This document shows, one piece after another, positions 62,950-64,000 of a stretch of DNA of 64,000 nucleotides. The position numbers and the translations under genes were made by a program. The stretch is from positions 411,001 to 475,000 of the forward strand of contig JAXRKP010000100.1 of the NCBI GenBank assembly GCA_037039925.1. Direction: 5' to 3'. Origin of the DNA: Doris montereyensis (lineage: Eukaryota; Mollusca; Gastropoda; Nudibranchia; Dorididae). Within the stretch, counting starts at the first letter, position 1; the number at the start of each line of letters is the position of its first letter. Below the pieces are notes generated by a model that was not told where the DNA came from, ran no database searches, and was given only the letters and a program-made list of their open reading frames with translations.

Positions 62950-64000
62950 CGGCCGCAGGGCTTGAACCATTGTCGGTTCAGCTATAACGCCTTAAATCAT
63001 TGTCGTTGTGATTACCAGCTCACATCACTACGGTTCAGCTACAACGCATTGAAACAGTGTCGTCGTGATTACCAGCTCACATCACTACGGTTCAGCTACA
63101 ACGCCTTGAATCATTCTCGTTGTGATTACCAGCTCACATCACTACGGTTCAGGTACAACGCCTTGAATCATTGTCGTTGAACCATTGATTATTACCAGCT
63201 CAAATCACTATTCAGTACAACGGAATTCGTTGTGATTACCAGCTCACATACAAGGTACAACCCTTGAACTATTGACGTCGTGATTACCAGCTCACATCAC
63301 TAACGGTACAGCTACAACGCAGCTTGAACCATTGACGTCGTGATTACCAGCTCACATCACTACGGTTCAGGTACAACGCCTTGAATCATTGTCGTCGTGA
63401 TTACCAGCTCACATCACTACGGTTCAGTTACAACACCTTGAATCATTGTCGTTGCGATTACCAGCTCACATGAGTACGGTTCAGCTACAACGCTTTGAAC
63501 CAGTGTCGTCGTGATTACCAGCTCACATGACTACGGTTCAGCTACAATGCCTTGAACCAGTGTCGTTGGGATTACCTGCTCACATGACTACGGTTCAGAT
63601 ACAACGCATTGAAGCAGTGTCGTCGTGATTACCAGCTCACATCACTATGGTTCAGCTACAACACCTTGAACCATTGACGTCGTGATTACCAGCTCACATC
63701 ACTACGTTTCAGGTACAACGCCTTGAACCAGTGTCGTTGTGATTACCAGCTCACATGACTATGGTTCAGCTACAACGCCTTGAACCATTGACGTCGTGAT
63801 TACCAGCTCACATCACTGCGGTTCAGGTACAACGCATTCAATCATTTTCGTTGTGATTACCAGCTTACATCCCTATGGTTCAGCTACAACGCCTTGAACC
63901 ATTGACGTCGTGATTACAAGCTCACATCACTACGGTTCAGGTACAACGCATTCAATCATTGTCGTTGTGATTACCAGCTCACATCACTACGGTTCAGTTA
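62950..64000. repeat. 57 bp minisatellite array (family 9), truncated by the window end
   Basis: About 18 units of 57 bp with cores GTGATTACCAGCTCACATCA and ACGGTTCAGCTACAACGCC, variable at ATTGACGTCG/ATTGTCGTTG. The open frame at 62962-63180 repeats every 19 residues because 57 is divisible by three. The array continues past 64000. Confidence 0.95.

Noticed and set aside
62962..63180. Repetitive open frame with a 19-residue period
   Set aside because: By-product of the 57 bp minisatellite.

Overview
This is eukaryotic, almost certainly metazoan, DNA. Evidence is a split gene with introns, LINE and Penelope-like retroelements, long microsatellites, and very long minisatellite arrays. The mix of CR1/L2-like and endonuclease-reverse-transcriptase LINEs with a GIY-YIG Penelope-like element suggests a marine invertebrate, perhaps a mollusc, but the sequence does not settle the phylum. 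The background is AT-rich. No rRNA, tRNA, CRISPR or bacterial gene was seen.

Host gene. One gene is recognisable, on the minus strand: a TRIC (TMEM38-type) trimeric intracellular cation channel. Three coding exons, in transcription order, lie at 28358-28247, 20023-19870 and 3886-3702. Their splice sites and intron phases (1 and 2) join into one reading frame of about 150 residues. The C-terminal exons must lie left of base 1, and a 5' UTR exon may lie right of 28372. Intron 1 (about 8.2 kb) is almost entirely a 37-38 bp minisatellite. Intron 2 (about 16 kb) holds nested LINEs, a 1 kb (TTA)n tract, a 59 bp minisatellite and a 23 bp minisatellite. The 37-38 bp unit matches the exon 1/intron 1 boundary itself, so on the gene's sense strand intron 1 carries about 200 copies of a 5' splice-site-like sequence.

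Layout. 1-2075: 51 bp and 48 bp minisatellites. 2361-3535: 3' end of a minus-strand LINE. 3702-3886: TRIC exon 3. 4180-8070: an old minus-strand LINE endonuclease fragment split by a plus-strand, GC-rich LINE-like element (4439-7594; PHD finger, RT, zinc knuckle, restriction-like endonuclease) with an 11 bp target-site duplication. 8590-9765: CR1/L2-like LINE whose tail runs into (TTA)n to 10735. 10795-19060: 59 bp array. 19237-19850: 23 bp array. 19870-20023: TRIC exon 2. 20070-20290: 52 bp array. 20291-28283: 37-38 bp array, running into TRIC exon 1 (to 28358). 28502-30675: microsatellites and a LINE relic. 30676-56645: a 44 bp satellite of some 450 units, interrupted by a LINE (33703-35895), a Penelope-like element with long inverted GA/CT arms (52727-56077) and a small LINE 3' fragment (56147-56603). 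57175-58925: second 51 bp array. 58926-62236: decayed LINE with endonuclease and RT. 62950-64000: 57 bp array running off the end.

Roughly two thirds of the window is minisatellite, in nine families of unrelated sequence, each in its own block. All retroelement reading frames seen are broken by stops or frameshifts. Most long open frames in the arrays are by-products of unit lengths divisible by three or of simple-sequence tracts.
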